This document shows, one piece after another, positions 8,388-15,283 of a DNA stretch of 34,313 nt. Made by a program: the position numbers and the translations under genes. The DNA is taken from contig CACWSO010000023.1 in the NCBI GenBank assembly GCA_902763505.1, positions 1 to 34,313 on the forward strand, written 5' to 3'. This DNA is from an uncultured Eubacteriales bacterium (GTDB lineage Bacteria; Bacillota; Clostridia; Peptostreptococcales; Anaerovoracaceae). A model generated the notes under the pieces. It ran no database searches. It was not told the origin of the DNA and worked only from the letters and a program-made list of their open reading frames with translations. The number at the start of each line of letters is the position of its first letter. Position 1 is the stretch's first letter.

Positions 8388-9047
8388 ATGAAAATAAAAA
8401 AGATATCATTATGCATAATGCTGTCATTAGCATTGATAATAACACTCATTCCAGTGACATCATTTGCTGATGACGAACAGGAACCTGCTGTTCAGGCAGC
8501 ATCAGACGAGTATTGTGATCACATGTTTTATGAGTCCTACAGGGATGATGCAACCTGCACTAGCGGTGGAACCATTTATTACTATTGTTCAAAGTGCGGT
8601 GCAGAAAAAACAGAGTCCATCCCGCCAACGGCTCATCAATGGAGTGGATGGTATATTTCGGAAGAACCTGACTGTACGTGTGAGGGTACAGAATATCGAG
8701 AATGTTTGAATTGCTACGAATACGAGCAGCGAAGCGTTCCGGCCCTCGGACATAGTTGGTCAGATCCAGATATTGTTGAGAATAATGATTATTATAATGT
8801 TCTGATGTATGGAGTGTCTTGTACAAACGATGGCTGTGAAGAAACAAAACGCGTTACATTCAAGACAATAAAAAAGGGCAAATCAAAAAACCTTTTAACC
8901 AAGAAGCAGCTGCGTGCAATGAAAAAAACATTTAAGAATGTTCGCTTCTACAGCAGCAATAAGAAGATTCTAAAAATCAATAAGAAGACAGGAAAAATGA
9001 AAGCAAAGAAAAGAGGAACAACGCTTGCAAATTTGAAAGGAAAATAA
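8388..9047 (+). CDS. Exported Cys-rich protein with truncated Big_2-like end
   Basis: A 219-residue protein with a signal peptide at residues 1-27 (VTSFA-DD). Residues about 40-150 contain repeated Cys/His/Trp units: CDHMFYE, DATCTSGGTIYYYCSKCG, HQWSGW, DCTCEGTEYRECLNC, GHSWSD, CTNDGC. This C-x-x-C spacing, with GH-x-W and ATCT-x-x-G, is common in surface proteins of Clostridia and probably forms small zinc-ribbon-like folds. The Lys-rich end (SSNKKILKINKKTGKMKAKKRGTT) is the first part of a bacterial Ig-like Big_2 module. It then stops abruptly, where the paralogue at 9241 continues with KITVTLKSGKKATCTIKV. The C-terminus is therefore probably lost by mutation. Substrate or partner unknown. 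Confidence 0.75.
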   Translation: MKIKKISLCIMLSLALIITLIPVTSFADDEQEPAVQAASDEYCDHMFYESYRDDATCTSGGTIYYYCSKCGAEKTESIPPTAHQWSGWYISEEPDCTCEGTEYRECLNCYEYEQRSVPALGHSWSDPDIVENNDYYNVLMYGVSCTNDGCEETKRVTFKTIKKGKSKNLLTKKQLRAMKKTFKNVRFYSSNKKILKINKKTGKMKAKKRGTTLANLKGK

Positions 9048-9107
9048 CGTGGGCAGTGGATATATATCGAGTTCCGGATTGTTGTAAAGTAATAAGCGAT
9101 AAACTAG

Positions 9108-9143
9108 AAGGCAGAGAGCTGAAATGTCATTCTGCCTTTTATT
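9108..9143 (+). terminator. Rho-independent terminator
   Basis: AAGGCAGA (9108-9115) pairs with TCTGCCTT (9131-9138), followed by TTATTATT. It closes the first Cys-rich gene and precedes the promoter of the second. Confidence 0.7.
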
Positions 9144-9173
9144 ATTGCTTGAAACATTCAGAATCCGGTATTT

Positions 9174-9200
9174 TTGAAATTTGGCAGAAAAAGGTATAAT
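9174..9200 (+). promoter_or_regulatory. Promoter candidate for the second Cys-rich gene
   Basis: A perfect TATAAT at 9195-9200. TTGAAA at 9174-9179 gives a short 15-nt spacer, so the -35 assignment is uncertain. The start would be near 9207, with AAGGAG about 9 nt before ATG 9241. Confidence 0.45.
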
Positions 9201-9240
9201 ACGATAAAAGAAATCGTCCGAAACAAGGAGAAAAGAAAAA

Positions 9241-10088
9241 TGAAACGTATTCTGTTAATACTGACAATATGTATTTCTGCGCTGATTTGTCTTTCAGCTG
9301 CTTCCTATGCGGAAGAAGGGTGCGATCATAATTGGTCCGATTGGGAAATCACAGATACAGACGGATGCACATCATACTTAACTAGAGTTTGCTTAAATGA
9401 GAACTGCGACGCTATAGAAGAAGATGTGGTTGTCGAGCATATGTGGACTGACTGGCAGACCGATTGGGATGCCACTTGTTCGGAAGTAGGACATAAATCT
9501 CGTTATTGTGATAATTGCGGCGCATATGAAGAAGAAACAATTCCAGCCACAGGAAAGCATCAATGGGATTCCTGGTTCACGCTCACTGGTGCCACGATTT
9601 ATCGTGCAGGAGTAAAGACCCACTACTGCATGAGTTGCGGAGCAGAACAGAGAGGAACGATAGCCAGATTAACCCCTTTCGCTAAGTTTACCCAGAGCAA
9701 ATATTCCGTCTACAAAGGCAGTACGATGCAGATGAAATCTGTGCTCGGCATTGCCAGTGGAGATGCGATTAAGAGCTGGAAGACCAGCAAGAAGAAAGTG
9801 GTTTCCATTACAAAAGCCGGGAAAATCAAGGCTAAGAAAAAGGGAACAGCGAAGATTACGGTCACTTTGAAATCCGGTAAGAAAGCCACATGCACGATAA
9901 AAGTGACGAAGAAGCCAAAGGCTTCAAAAAAGTCCAGTGCATCAGGAACGGTTTATATCACCAGAACAGGTGTGAGATATCATTGTGACAAGAATTGCTG
10001 GGGACTGAGAAATGCAAATGCGTTATACAAAGTGACCCTCTCAACGGCAAAGAAAAAAGGTCTGACACCATGTCACGTCTGCTATTAA
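9241..10088 (+). CDS. Exported Cys-rich protein with Big_2 and C-terminal YHxxxC-type module
   Basis: A 282-residue protein. I use ATG 9241, not the earlier in-frame TTG at 9174, because AAGGAG lies just upstream and the signal peptide (MKRILLILTICISALICL, cleavage near SYA-EE) begins there. Residues 26-140 carry zinc-ribbon-like Cys units (CDHNWSDW, ATCSEVGHKSRYCDNCG, YCMSCG). Residues about 145-225 form a complete Big_2 Ig-like module ending GTAKITVTLKSGKKATCTIKVT. Residues 238-282 (VYITRTGVRYHCDKNCWGL...TPCHVCY) are a small Cys/His metal-binding module resembling the Ada-like or ComEC-associated ends of many Firmicutes secreted proteins. It is a paralogue of the 8388 product. The next gene starts 1 nt after its stop. 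Confidence 0.8.
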
Positions 10089-10089
10089 G

Positions 10090-10587
10090 ATGAACCAATC
10101 CTACCACCACGTGGTCCACTCTTTCGGACCTTTATACAACGAGGACTCCAGGATCCTGATTCTGGGGTCGATCCCATCACCGGCGAGCCGGGCGGTGGGT
10201 TTTTATTATGGGCATCCACGCAATCGGTTCTGGCAAGTGCTGGCCGAAGCGTACGGAGTGCCTTTGCCTGAGGGTATCGAGGAGAAGAAGGCCCTCGTGC
10301 TTTCTCATGGGCTCGCCCTGTGGGATGTGATCGAGGAGTGCGATATCATCGGCGCCTCGGACAGCAGTGTGAAGAACGTTGTGCCGACGGACATCCCGGC
10401 GCTGCTTGCCCGGACAAAGGTCGAGCGGATCCTTTGCAATGGCGCCCTGTCGAAGAAGATCTATGATAAGTATCAGCTGGGGCGAACCGGGATTCCGGCA
10501 ATCTGGATGCCGTCGACTAGTCCGGCCAATGCGGCATGGTCAGTGGAGAGATTGGTGGAAGAGTGGGGGAAGGGATTGACAATATAG
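10090..10587 (+). CDS. DNA-deoxyinosine (hypoxanthine-DNA) glycosylase, UDG family 6
   Basis: A 165-residue base-excision repair enzyme of the uracil-DNA glycosylase superfamily, family 6, which removes hypoxanthine from deaminated adenine in DNA. It begins HHVVHSFGPLYNEDSRILILGS; motif 1 is GSIPSPASRAVGFYYGHPRNRFW, with the conserved Asn of the family in PRNRFW, and motif 2 is PSTSPANA. The length is typical. No Shine-Dalgarno is visible. The ATG follows the previous TAA by 1 nt (TAAGATG), so it is probably translated by coupling to the secreted-protein gene, an odd partnership. It is markedly GC-richer than the toxin-antitoxin genes that follow, and its 3' end contains the -35 box of their promoter. 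Confidence 0.9.
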   Translation: MNQSYHHVVHSFGPLYNEDSRILILGSIPSPASRAVGFYYGHPRNRFWQVLAEAYGVPLPEGIEEKKALVLSHGLALWDVIEECDIIGASDSSVKNVVPTDIPALLARTKVERILCNGALSKKIYDKYQLGRTGIPAIWMPSTSPANAAWSVERLVEEWGKGLTI

Positions 10588-10604
10588 GATAAAACATATA
10601 TTAT
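10576..10604 (+). promoter_or_regulatory. Promoter of the HigB/HigA-type operon
   Basis: TTGACA (10576-10581), 17-nt spacer, TATTAT (10599-10604). The -35 lies inside the last codons of the glycosylase gene. The predicted start (~10611) leaves only about 13 nt before ATG 10624, including GGGGAG as ribosome site. Confidence 0.7.
10581..10602. promoter_or_regulatory. Candidate autoregulatory operator
   Basis: A perfect inverted repeat, AATATA (10581-10586) and TATATT (10597-10602), separated by 10 nt. It sits between and over the -35 and -10 boxes, where an antitoxin of the HTH (HigA) type would be expected to bind. AT-only half sites can arise by chance. Confidence 0.35.
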
Positions 10605-10623
10605 TGTGTGGGGAGATGGGATT

Positions 10624-10983
10624 ATGAAAAGATTTGAAGTCGAGTTCTATGAAACAGAAAAAGGCGTTCAACCTGCAAGAGAATTCTTGCTTTTGCTTGA
10701 TAAAAAAATGAGAGCAAAAATGCTGAACGTTATTAGCATCTTACAGGACAATGGCCATGAACTAAGAGAACCGTATTCGAAACATATTTCGGAAGGTATA
10801 TTTGAATTGCGAGCAAAAGTTGGTTCAAATATTACGAGAGTTTTGTACTTTTTCTATTTTGATCGCAAGATTATATTGACAAATGGCTTTATCAAGAAAA
10901 CCAATAAAATACCACCTAAAGAAATAGAAAAGGCAAAGAAATACCGTTCTGACTATATTAGGAGAAAGGAGGAAAGCCAATGA
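10624..10983 (+). CDS. RelE/ParE-superfamily toxin, HigB/Gp49-like
   Basis: A 119-residue protein matching the Gp49/HigB group, which act as ribosome-dependent mRNA interferases. Diagnostic segments are FEVEFYETEKGVQPAREFL, FELRAKVGSNITRVLYFFYFDRKIILTNGFIKKTNKIPPKEIEKA and a basic C-terminus. I choose ATG 10624 over the in-frame GTG at 10606, because GGGGAG (10610-10615) is correctly spaced for it and family members start MKRFEV-like. Its TGA overlaps the antitoxin ATG as ATGA, giving the toxin-first order typical of higBA. Start of the AT-rich accessory island. Confidence 0.88.
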   Translation: MKRFEVEFYETEKGVQPAREFLLLLDKKMRAKMLNVISILQDNGHELREPYSKHISEGIFELRAKVGSNITRVLYFFYFDRKIILTNGFIKKTNKIPPKEIEKAKKYRSDYIRRKEESQ

Positions 10984-11279
10984 GTGTCAAGTTTGATGAT
11001 TTTCTTAATGAACAGCTTAAGGATCCAGAGTTTAGAAAAGAATATGAAGCACTTCAACCGGAAAGAGCAGTTGTTCAGGCAATTATTGATGCCAGACAGA
11101 AGTCGGGCTTAACACAGAAAGAATTATCTGAGCGCACTGGTATCACACAGGGAGATATTAGTAAGCTGGAAAACGGAAATGCGAATCCTTCTATCCGTAC
11201 ACTACAGAGACTGGCAAATGGTATGGGGATGACTGTTAAGGTTGAATTTCTTCCGATTGCGCGTGCGACGGTGAAATAA
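10980..11279 (+). CDS. HTH (XRE-type) antitoxin, HigA-like
   Basis: A 99-residue DNA-binding antitoxin, expected to bind the preceding toxin and repress the shared promoter. A helix-turn-helix is visible at about residues 38-75 (SGLTQKELSERTGITQGDISKLENG), with the usual Q-x-x-(V/I)SKLE recognition helix and NPSIRTLQRLANGMGM behind it. The N-terminal ~30 residues (LNEQLKDPEFRKEYEAL) are the standard leader of this family. It overlaps the toxin gene by 4 nt, so the two are co-translated. A 13-nt-period repeat array starts 15 nt after its stop. Confidence 0.9.
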   Translation: MSVKFDDFLNEQLKDPEFRKEYEALQPERAVVQAIIDARQKSGLTQKELSERTGITQGDISKLENGNANPSIRTLQRLANGMGMTVKVEFLPIARATVK

Positions 11280-11293
11280 GATTGTTCAAAAAG

Positions 11294-11377
11294 GGATAAT
11301 CAAAGTTAAGTGGGGTTTGCCGAAGTTTAATGGGGTCAATCAATAGGGTCAGGTGTCCTTCCGTGAGGTCTGCCCAT
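11294..11377. repeat. 13-nt-period TGGGGTC array, copy 2
   Basis: 84 bp identical to 7951-8034 except one base (C/T). Heptamers start at 11311, 11331, 11344 and 11364 (steps 20, 13, 20). The match ends exactly at GCCCAT, where unrelated sequence with coding character begins, so the array either cut into or inserted upstream of the following fragment. Confidence 0.85.
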
Positions 11378-11652
11378 TCATTCCTGGGGATTATGAATTA
11401 CTAATGTCGGAGGCAGGACATTATTCTACTTGTTTCAATGATTATGATGAGTATATCTTTAGGCTTGAGGCACTCGGTTTGATAATTGAAACAAACAGTA
11501 CGTCCGCTTTCCATGAGCATTCAGGAGGCTTTGCCATAACACCACAGTCACTTGAGAGAGTCAGTAAAGGGGTCAAAGAATACGACAGGACAGGGTTAGG
11601 GAATAAATTTGTGTCTATTATGAATGGGGATGGGGATGGTAAAGAGGATTGA
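11378..11652 (+). pseudogene. 3' fragment of an uncharacterised gene fused to repeat copy 2
   Basis: An open frame runs from GTG 11353 inside the repeat into about 90 residues of natural-looking protein (FIPGDYELLMSEAGHYSTCFNDYDEYIFRLEALGLI...GFAITPQSLERVS) ending in TGA at 11650-11652. The part from 11378 on does not match the repeat, so the original 5' end seems lost. The pattern LEALGLI...GGFAITPQSL looks like the end of a winged-helix fold, but I do not recognise the family. After the TGA the same frame stays open for another 23 codons (ending KIATGRGVRL), so the stop may also be a mutation. Expression from the repeat-encoded GTG is possible but unlikely. Confidence 0.4.
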
Positions 11653-11723
11653 AAAAGGATCGTCAATGATGATAGTGGCAGCCAGTTACTTGAAAAGATT
11701 GCAACAGGGAGAGGGGTCAGATT

Positions 11724-12800
11724 ATGACATATATTGATCCGTATTGGAAACGGTTGGTTTCCACAGGCCTTCGTTTTTTACAAGAACAAGGAAATGCTGA
11801 TGCTGTAGCGGTCATAAAGAATGCTACTCTTAGCGTTGACTTCAACAATCACGATAACTGGAATGGTGGCATCGATTATTGGGATTTGGTTTTTCATTTG
11901 AAGTACAGGGACTTTATTTCCCTCGGGGACAAGAAAGATAAGATAGAAGGTGACATTCTAGAAGTACTTGATCGGTTTCATGCAGATGGAAGAGATAGAC
12001 TTGCCAATGTGCTGATTCAGCCAATGATCGAACAATACATAGATTGGAATTCAGTCCTTCCAACAACAAAAGAAGATACTGTCTCCTTGATTCAAGAAGA
12101 GCAAAAGATGCTTTTAGAAGTTGCAACAGGAAAGCTCTCATTCAAAGAAAGTGGTGTTGAGGATACATATCAAGAGCGGCATGAACAGATTCTTCACATT
12201 GCCAACAAAGCTGGTTTCGACTATCCAGTGACAGCAAACACGCTTGTTGATTGGTGGGGTGAAGTCAGATCGCTTTCAAGCTATGCAGAGCGACGAGAAT
12301 ACATTTCTAAGAAGTTCTCTCCATTGCTAAAAATGTTGAGGGAATCGGAAGACAATGGCAGTGATGTGAGCTTTCAGCAAATTTCGACTAGATCTGAAAT
12401 AATTCAAAAAGCTGTAGAAGATGCTGAGGTTTTCATTCGGGAGGGGCGATATGATTCAGCAGTTGATCGAGTTCATACAGCATTTCATGGATATCTTAGG
12501 CAGTTGCTCGCTGAGCATAATTTAAGCTACGAAAGGAATGATGGACTTCCTTCACTATTCACAAAACTTCATGAATACTATGGGTCTTCTATTAAACCAC
12601 CAGATGTGGCGGAACGCTTAAAGACTATTCTTCGCAGTGCAGGTGGAATGATAAATGCAATTAACGAACTAAGGAACAATAATACAATCGCTCATCCCAA
12701 TGGGAATTTGATACAGAAAAGAGAAGCACAACTTGTGATTCGATTGGTGAATGCGGTCCTAAATTATATTGAAGATATTGAAAATCAATTATTCCAATGA
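11724..12800 (+). CDS. Abortive-infection family protein (Abi_C, HEPN-like)
   Basis: A 358-residue protein. Residues about 230-355 match the Abi_C abortive infection C-terminal domain: RYDSAVDRVHTAFHGYLRQLL, then LPSLFTKLHEYY, LRSAGGMINAINELRNNN and AHPNG. The R317-x6-H324 pattern (RNNNTIAH) fits the Rx4-6H signature of HEPN ribonucleases, so the likely effector action is RNA cleavage during phage infection; that is inference from the superfamily. The N-terminal 225 residues are helical with no family I can name (WNGGIDYWDLVFHL near residue 45). GAGAGGGG lies 8 nt before ATG. No clear promoter is visible. It lies between a broken gene and the HipA-like pair in an AT-rich defence-type island. 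Confidence 0.8.
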   Translation: MTYIDPYWKRLVSTGLRFLQEQGNADAVAVIKNATLSVDFNNHDNWNGGIDYWDLVFHLKYRDFISLGDKKDKIEGDILEVLDRFHADGRDRLANVLIQPMIEQYIDWNSVLPTTKEDTVSLIQEEQKMLLEVATGKLSFKESGVEDTYQERHEQILHIANKAGFDYPVTANTLVDWWGEVRSLSSYAERREYISKKFSPLLKMLRESEDNGSDVSFQQISTRSEIIQKAVEDAEVFIREGRYDSAVDRVHTAFHGYLRQLLAEHNLSYERNDGLPSLFTKLHEYYGSSIKPPDVAERLKTILRSAGGMINAINELRNNNTIAHPNGNLIQKREAQLVIRLVNAVLNYIEDIENQLFQ

Positions 12801-12886
12801 AAGACACACTTTTTTGATTCGGTTGACACAGTTTTTCAAAATAATCTTTTATAGTAATAAGATAAAGATATTAGGTACTTGAATTA

Positions 12887-12895
12887 TGATATAAT
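12887..12895 (+). promoter_or_regulatory. Extended -10 promoter of the HipA-like pair
   Basis: TGATATAAT: an extended TGN motif plus a perfect TATAAT at 12890-12895. No convincing -35 is present at 16-18 nt, as expected for extended -10 promoters. The leader to ATG 12929 is about 27 nt and contains AGAGGTG as ribosome site. Confidence 0.6.
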
Positions 12896-12928
12896 TAGGG
12901 TCAAATTAAGAGGTGTTGTTATTCGATT

Positions 12929-13735
12929 ATGATTAGAGAATTATTGCGTGTTGAAGAGATCCATGGGGTCGCTGAGGAAGGAACAACAGAGCCAATCAGA
13001 TGTCGTTTATCAGATGGACATGATGCCTTTGTTAAGTATCCAAACAACAGATGTGGAACACCTGTTTTGATTAACGAATGGGTGGGGAATAAAGTTGCAA
13101 AAGCAATTGGTGTGAATACGCCTGATTTTGGTGTTTGTTTTTTATCTAAAGAAGTAATAGAATTAAGTATGCTAGATGATGAGCTAGATGATAATAATGC
13201 GGGTATTTGTTTTTTCTCCGGTTATCTTCATAATACAGTTCCGCTGAAACTATGGAAAAGTCAAGGTAGTAGGGAAACAGCAAAAATAATATTATTGGAT
13301 CACATCTTAAACAACTTTGATCGAAACGAAGGCAGTCTTCTTTATGACATAGGTATGAAGAAACTATATGCCATAGATTATAGTCATATCTTTTCTAGGG
13401 GTCCAAAAATTAATTATCATACAGACTATATTAAAAAGGGGATGACTCTGGAGGACTACTTATATACTGAAATTCTATATGACAACAAGAAAACATATGA
13501 TCAGTTGGCTTTACGATGGGGATATAGTGAACAAACGATGAGGGGAGAAGCTTCTCATATCAAGAATGGTCTTTCAAGAGGCTTTTTTCAAAGCATATTT
13601 AATGATTTGCCACAGGAATGGTCATACATGCTAGATGCTGAAATTGTGAAGAAATTAGTAAATTTTTTAACTTTTAGAAGTTCTCATATCAATAGTATTT
13701 GCGAAATGATTATTAAAGAAAGGAGGTCTTGTTAA
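12929..13735 (+). CDS. HipA-like (HipA_2 type) protein kinase
   Basis: A 268-residue stand-alone kinase-like protein of the HipA family, shorter than E. coli HipA (about 440 residues). Visible kinase elements are K36 in AFVKYP (ATP-binding Lys), the catalytic-loop equivalent DHILNNFDRNEG (N129-F-D131-R-N133), and metal-binding D150 in YAIDYSHIF. HipA-type kinases phosphorylate translation factors and cause dormancy; the target of this subfamily is not known to me. Its TAA overlaps the next ATG (TAATG) and an AGGAGGT lies just before, so it is translationally coupled to the DUF3037 gene. Such HipA-like/DUF3037 gene pairs recur in bacteria. A toxin-like or regulatory role is inference. Confidence 0.8.
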   Translation: MIRELLRVEEIHGVAEEGTTEPIRCRLSDGHDAFVKYPNNRCGTPVLINEWVGNKVAKAIGVNTPDFGVCFLSKEVIELSMLDDELDDNNAGICFFSGYLHNTVPLKLWKSQGSRETAKIILLDHILNNFDRNEGSLLYDIGMKKLYAIDYSHIFSRGPKINYHTDYIKKGMTLEDYLYTEILYDNKKTYDQLALRWGYSEQTMRGEASHIKNGLSRGFFQSIFNDLPQEWSYMLDAEIVKKLVNFLTFRSSHINSICEMIIKERRSC

Positions 13736-14484
13736 TGGAAAAAGTCATGAGGTATTCGGTATTAAGATATTCGCCATCAAAGATATCAGGTGAACGCATT
13801 AATCTAGGCATTCTTTTTGATTCTAAAATAGATGGATATCACAGTTTTATGTATTCACGGAAGTTTTCCCGTTTATCCCACTTCAGTGATGAGGTAAATG
13901 TCAATGACGTTAAGGATCTCCTTGGAAATATTGCCGAGGACGTTAAAGGCTCTTTGTTATCAACAGAAGAGTTTGATATAGATGAATATGTAAAGTACTT
14001 TATAAACGATTTTAATTTTGAAAGACCAAAAATGGTTGCGTATGATGATCTGGAAGAAATAGTCGATAAATTATATAAAACTTATTTCAGATTTGATTTT
14101 GATAAAAAAGATAGACCAACAGTAAGTGATGATAAGAAACTGGTTTTTCGTATGTTGAAAGATTCTGGGAAACTGGCTCAAAGAAATAGGACAGTACTCG
14201 GAGAATTTAAGGATCGAATTACCTATGATATAACGACAAATGACTATAATATTAAGTTTTTCGACTTTGATGAGAAAGATTTAAAACGCTTGGTTTCTAG
14301 TGCAAAAACATGGGCTTGGAATGCTCAGCATGATCAGGAGAAAAAACTAATTATCATGTATCGTTATAGTGATGACGTGTCCAAATCAAAACAAGAGGAA
14401 CTAAACGTAATTGTTAACATCCTAAAAGAATCGGGTGCAAGCGTCATGAATATTGAAGAAGGACTATCATTGGTGCAATCATAA
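13735..14484 (+). CDS. DUF3037-family partner of the HipA-like kinase
   Basis: A 249-residue cytosolic protein. The N-terminus RYSVLRYSPSKISGERINLGILF is the signature of DUF3037 (Y-S-(V/L)-L-R-Y...GE-x-(V/I)N-(L/I)G-(V/I)-(L/V)F). The rest is acidic and helical and has no domain I can name. I choose ATG 13735, overlapping the kinase stop by one base, because AAAGGAGGT ends 7 nt before it; the earlier in-frame TTG at 13729 lies too close. Its function is unknown; it could be the cognate inhibitor or the substrate of the kinase. A long hairpin terminator follows directly, making the two genes a self-contained unit. Confidence 0.8.
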   Translation: MEKVMRYSVLRYSPSKISGERINLGILFDSKIDGYHSFMYSRKFSRLSHFSDEVNVNDVKDLLGNIAEDVKGSLLSTEEFDIDEYVKYFINDFNFERPKMVAYDDLEEIVDKLYKTYFRFDFDKKDRPTVSDDKKLVFRMLKDSGKLAQRNRTVLGEFKDRITYDITTNDYNIKFFDFDEKDLKRLVSSAKTWAWNAQHDQEKKLIIMYRYSDDVSKSKQEELNVIVNILKESGASVMNIEEGLSLVQS

Positions 14485-14492
14485 AAAATGAT

Positions 14493-14530
14493 ACAGAGAG
14501 GTCGCCAGCAGTTGCTGGCGTCCTTTCTGT
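14493..14530 (+). terminator. Long hairpin terminator after the HipA-like/DUF3037 unit
   Basis: CGCCAGCA (14503-14510) and TGCTGGCG (14513-14520) pair around a 2-nt loop. The stem extends outward (ACAGAGAGG with CCTTTCTGT) to roughly 17 pairs with one mismatch. The T-rich TCCTTTCTG is on the 3' arm. It also lies just outside the left end of the IS element. Confidence 0.7.
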
Positions 14531-14539
14531 ATTTATTTA

Positions 14540-15266
14540 CGGGGTATAGGCCCCGCCGAGGGCGCTGGTGCCCGAGGCAATAAACCACCCGCTATGCGGG
14601 TGCGCGTTGTTGGTTAAACCAAAGGGCTCGTCATTTGCTACAATGAGAGTGTTCAAGCCTCAGAGTAGGAAAGGAGAGCCCATGGCAAACAAAAGCTATA
14701 GTCTTGCACATACGAAATGGATGTGCAAGTATCACATAGTATTTACGCCAAAATACAGACGCAAAATAATATATAACAAGTACAGAGAGGACCTGAAGGA
14801 AATAATAAGAACCCTCTGCAAATACAAAGGAGTAGAAATACTCGAAGGGCATATGATGCCCGATCACGTACACCTGCTGTTAGCCATTCCACCCAGAATC
14901 AGTGTATCAAGTTTCATGGGATATCTCAAGGGGGCAAGAGCGCACTGATGATGTTTGAAAAACATGCGAATTTGAAATACAAATTCGGCAACAGGCACTT
15001 TTGGGCAGAAGGATATTATGTAAGTACAGTAGGACTCAACGAAGAAACGATCAGGAAATATATCAGAGAGCAGGAAAAGCACGATATAGCGAAAGATAAG
15101 TTGAGTGTGAAAGAGTATGAAGATCCATTTAGTTAGAGAGCCCCTTTAGGGGCTTGCCAAAGAGACAAAGACACTGAGGCTTGAACGAAGTGAAACCCGC
15201 GTCTTTAGGCGCGGGTCAGTGTCAGGGGCTTATAGCCCCGGTTCGAACCACCCGTTTTACGGGTGG
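14540..15266 (+). mobile_element. IS200/IS605-type element, probably inactive
   Basis: An element of about 0.73 kb holding one Y1-transposase gene and no TnpB. Left-end hairpins: CGGGG/CCCCG (14540-14555), GGGC/GCCC (14560-14573), CACCCGC-TAT-GCGGGTG (14586-14602). Right-end hairpins: AGCCCC/GGGGCT (15139-15154), ACCCGCG/CGCGGGT (15195-15216), GGGGCT/AGCCCC (15225-15239), CCACCCG/CGGGTGG (15248-15266). Both ends carry the same order, a GGGG...CCCC hairpin then a CACCCG hairpin, as subterminal palindromes of this family do. Exact ends are uncertain, since such elements lack terminal inverted repeats and target duplications. The transposase is frameshifted. Confidence 0.75.
14682..15136 (+). 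pseudogene. tnpA: IS200/IS605 TnpA (Y1 HUH transposase), frameshifted
   Basis: The first frame (ATG 14682, ribosome site AAGGAG at 14671) gives SLAHTKWMCKYHIVFTPKYRRK, HUH motif residues H62 and H64 in PDHVHLLL, and SSFMGYLKG, then stops at TGA 14946-14948. The second frame, overlapping as TGATG at 14948, gives MMFEKHANLKYKFGNRHFWAEGYY with the catalytic Tyr in AEGYYVSTVG, and ends at 15136. Relatives read YLKGKSALMMFEKHANLKYK continuously, so the break is a net frameshift at the run of five G (14930-14934). The HUH and Tyr halves are now separate. Simple mutation, a sequencing indel or, less likely, recoding at the G-run could explain it. Confidence 0.85.
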
Positions 15267-15283
15267 CATCGATTGCCCTCGTA

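Noticed and set aside
12802-12880. Terminator after the Abi_C gene
   Set aside because: There are T-runs but no paired stem of useful length.
14568-14681. N-terminal extension of the transposase frame
   Set aside because: The extra codons read through the left-end hairpins of the IS; ATG 14682 has AAGGAG and matches the usual family start.
15238-15266. GGTTCGAACC resembling a tRNA T-arm
   Set aside because: It is flanked by IS right-end hairpins and no acceptor stem, D-arm or anticodon arm can be folded around it.
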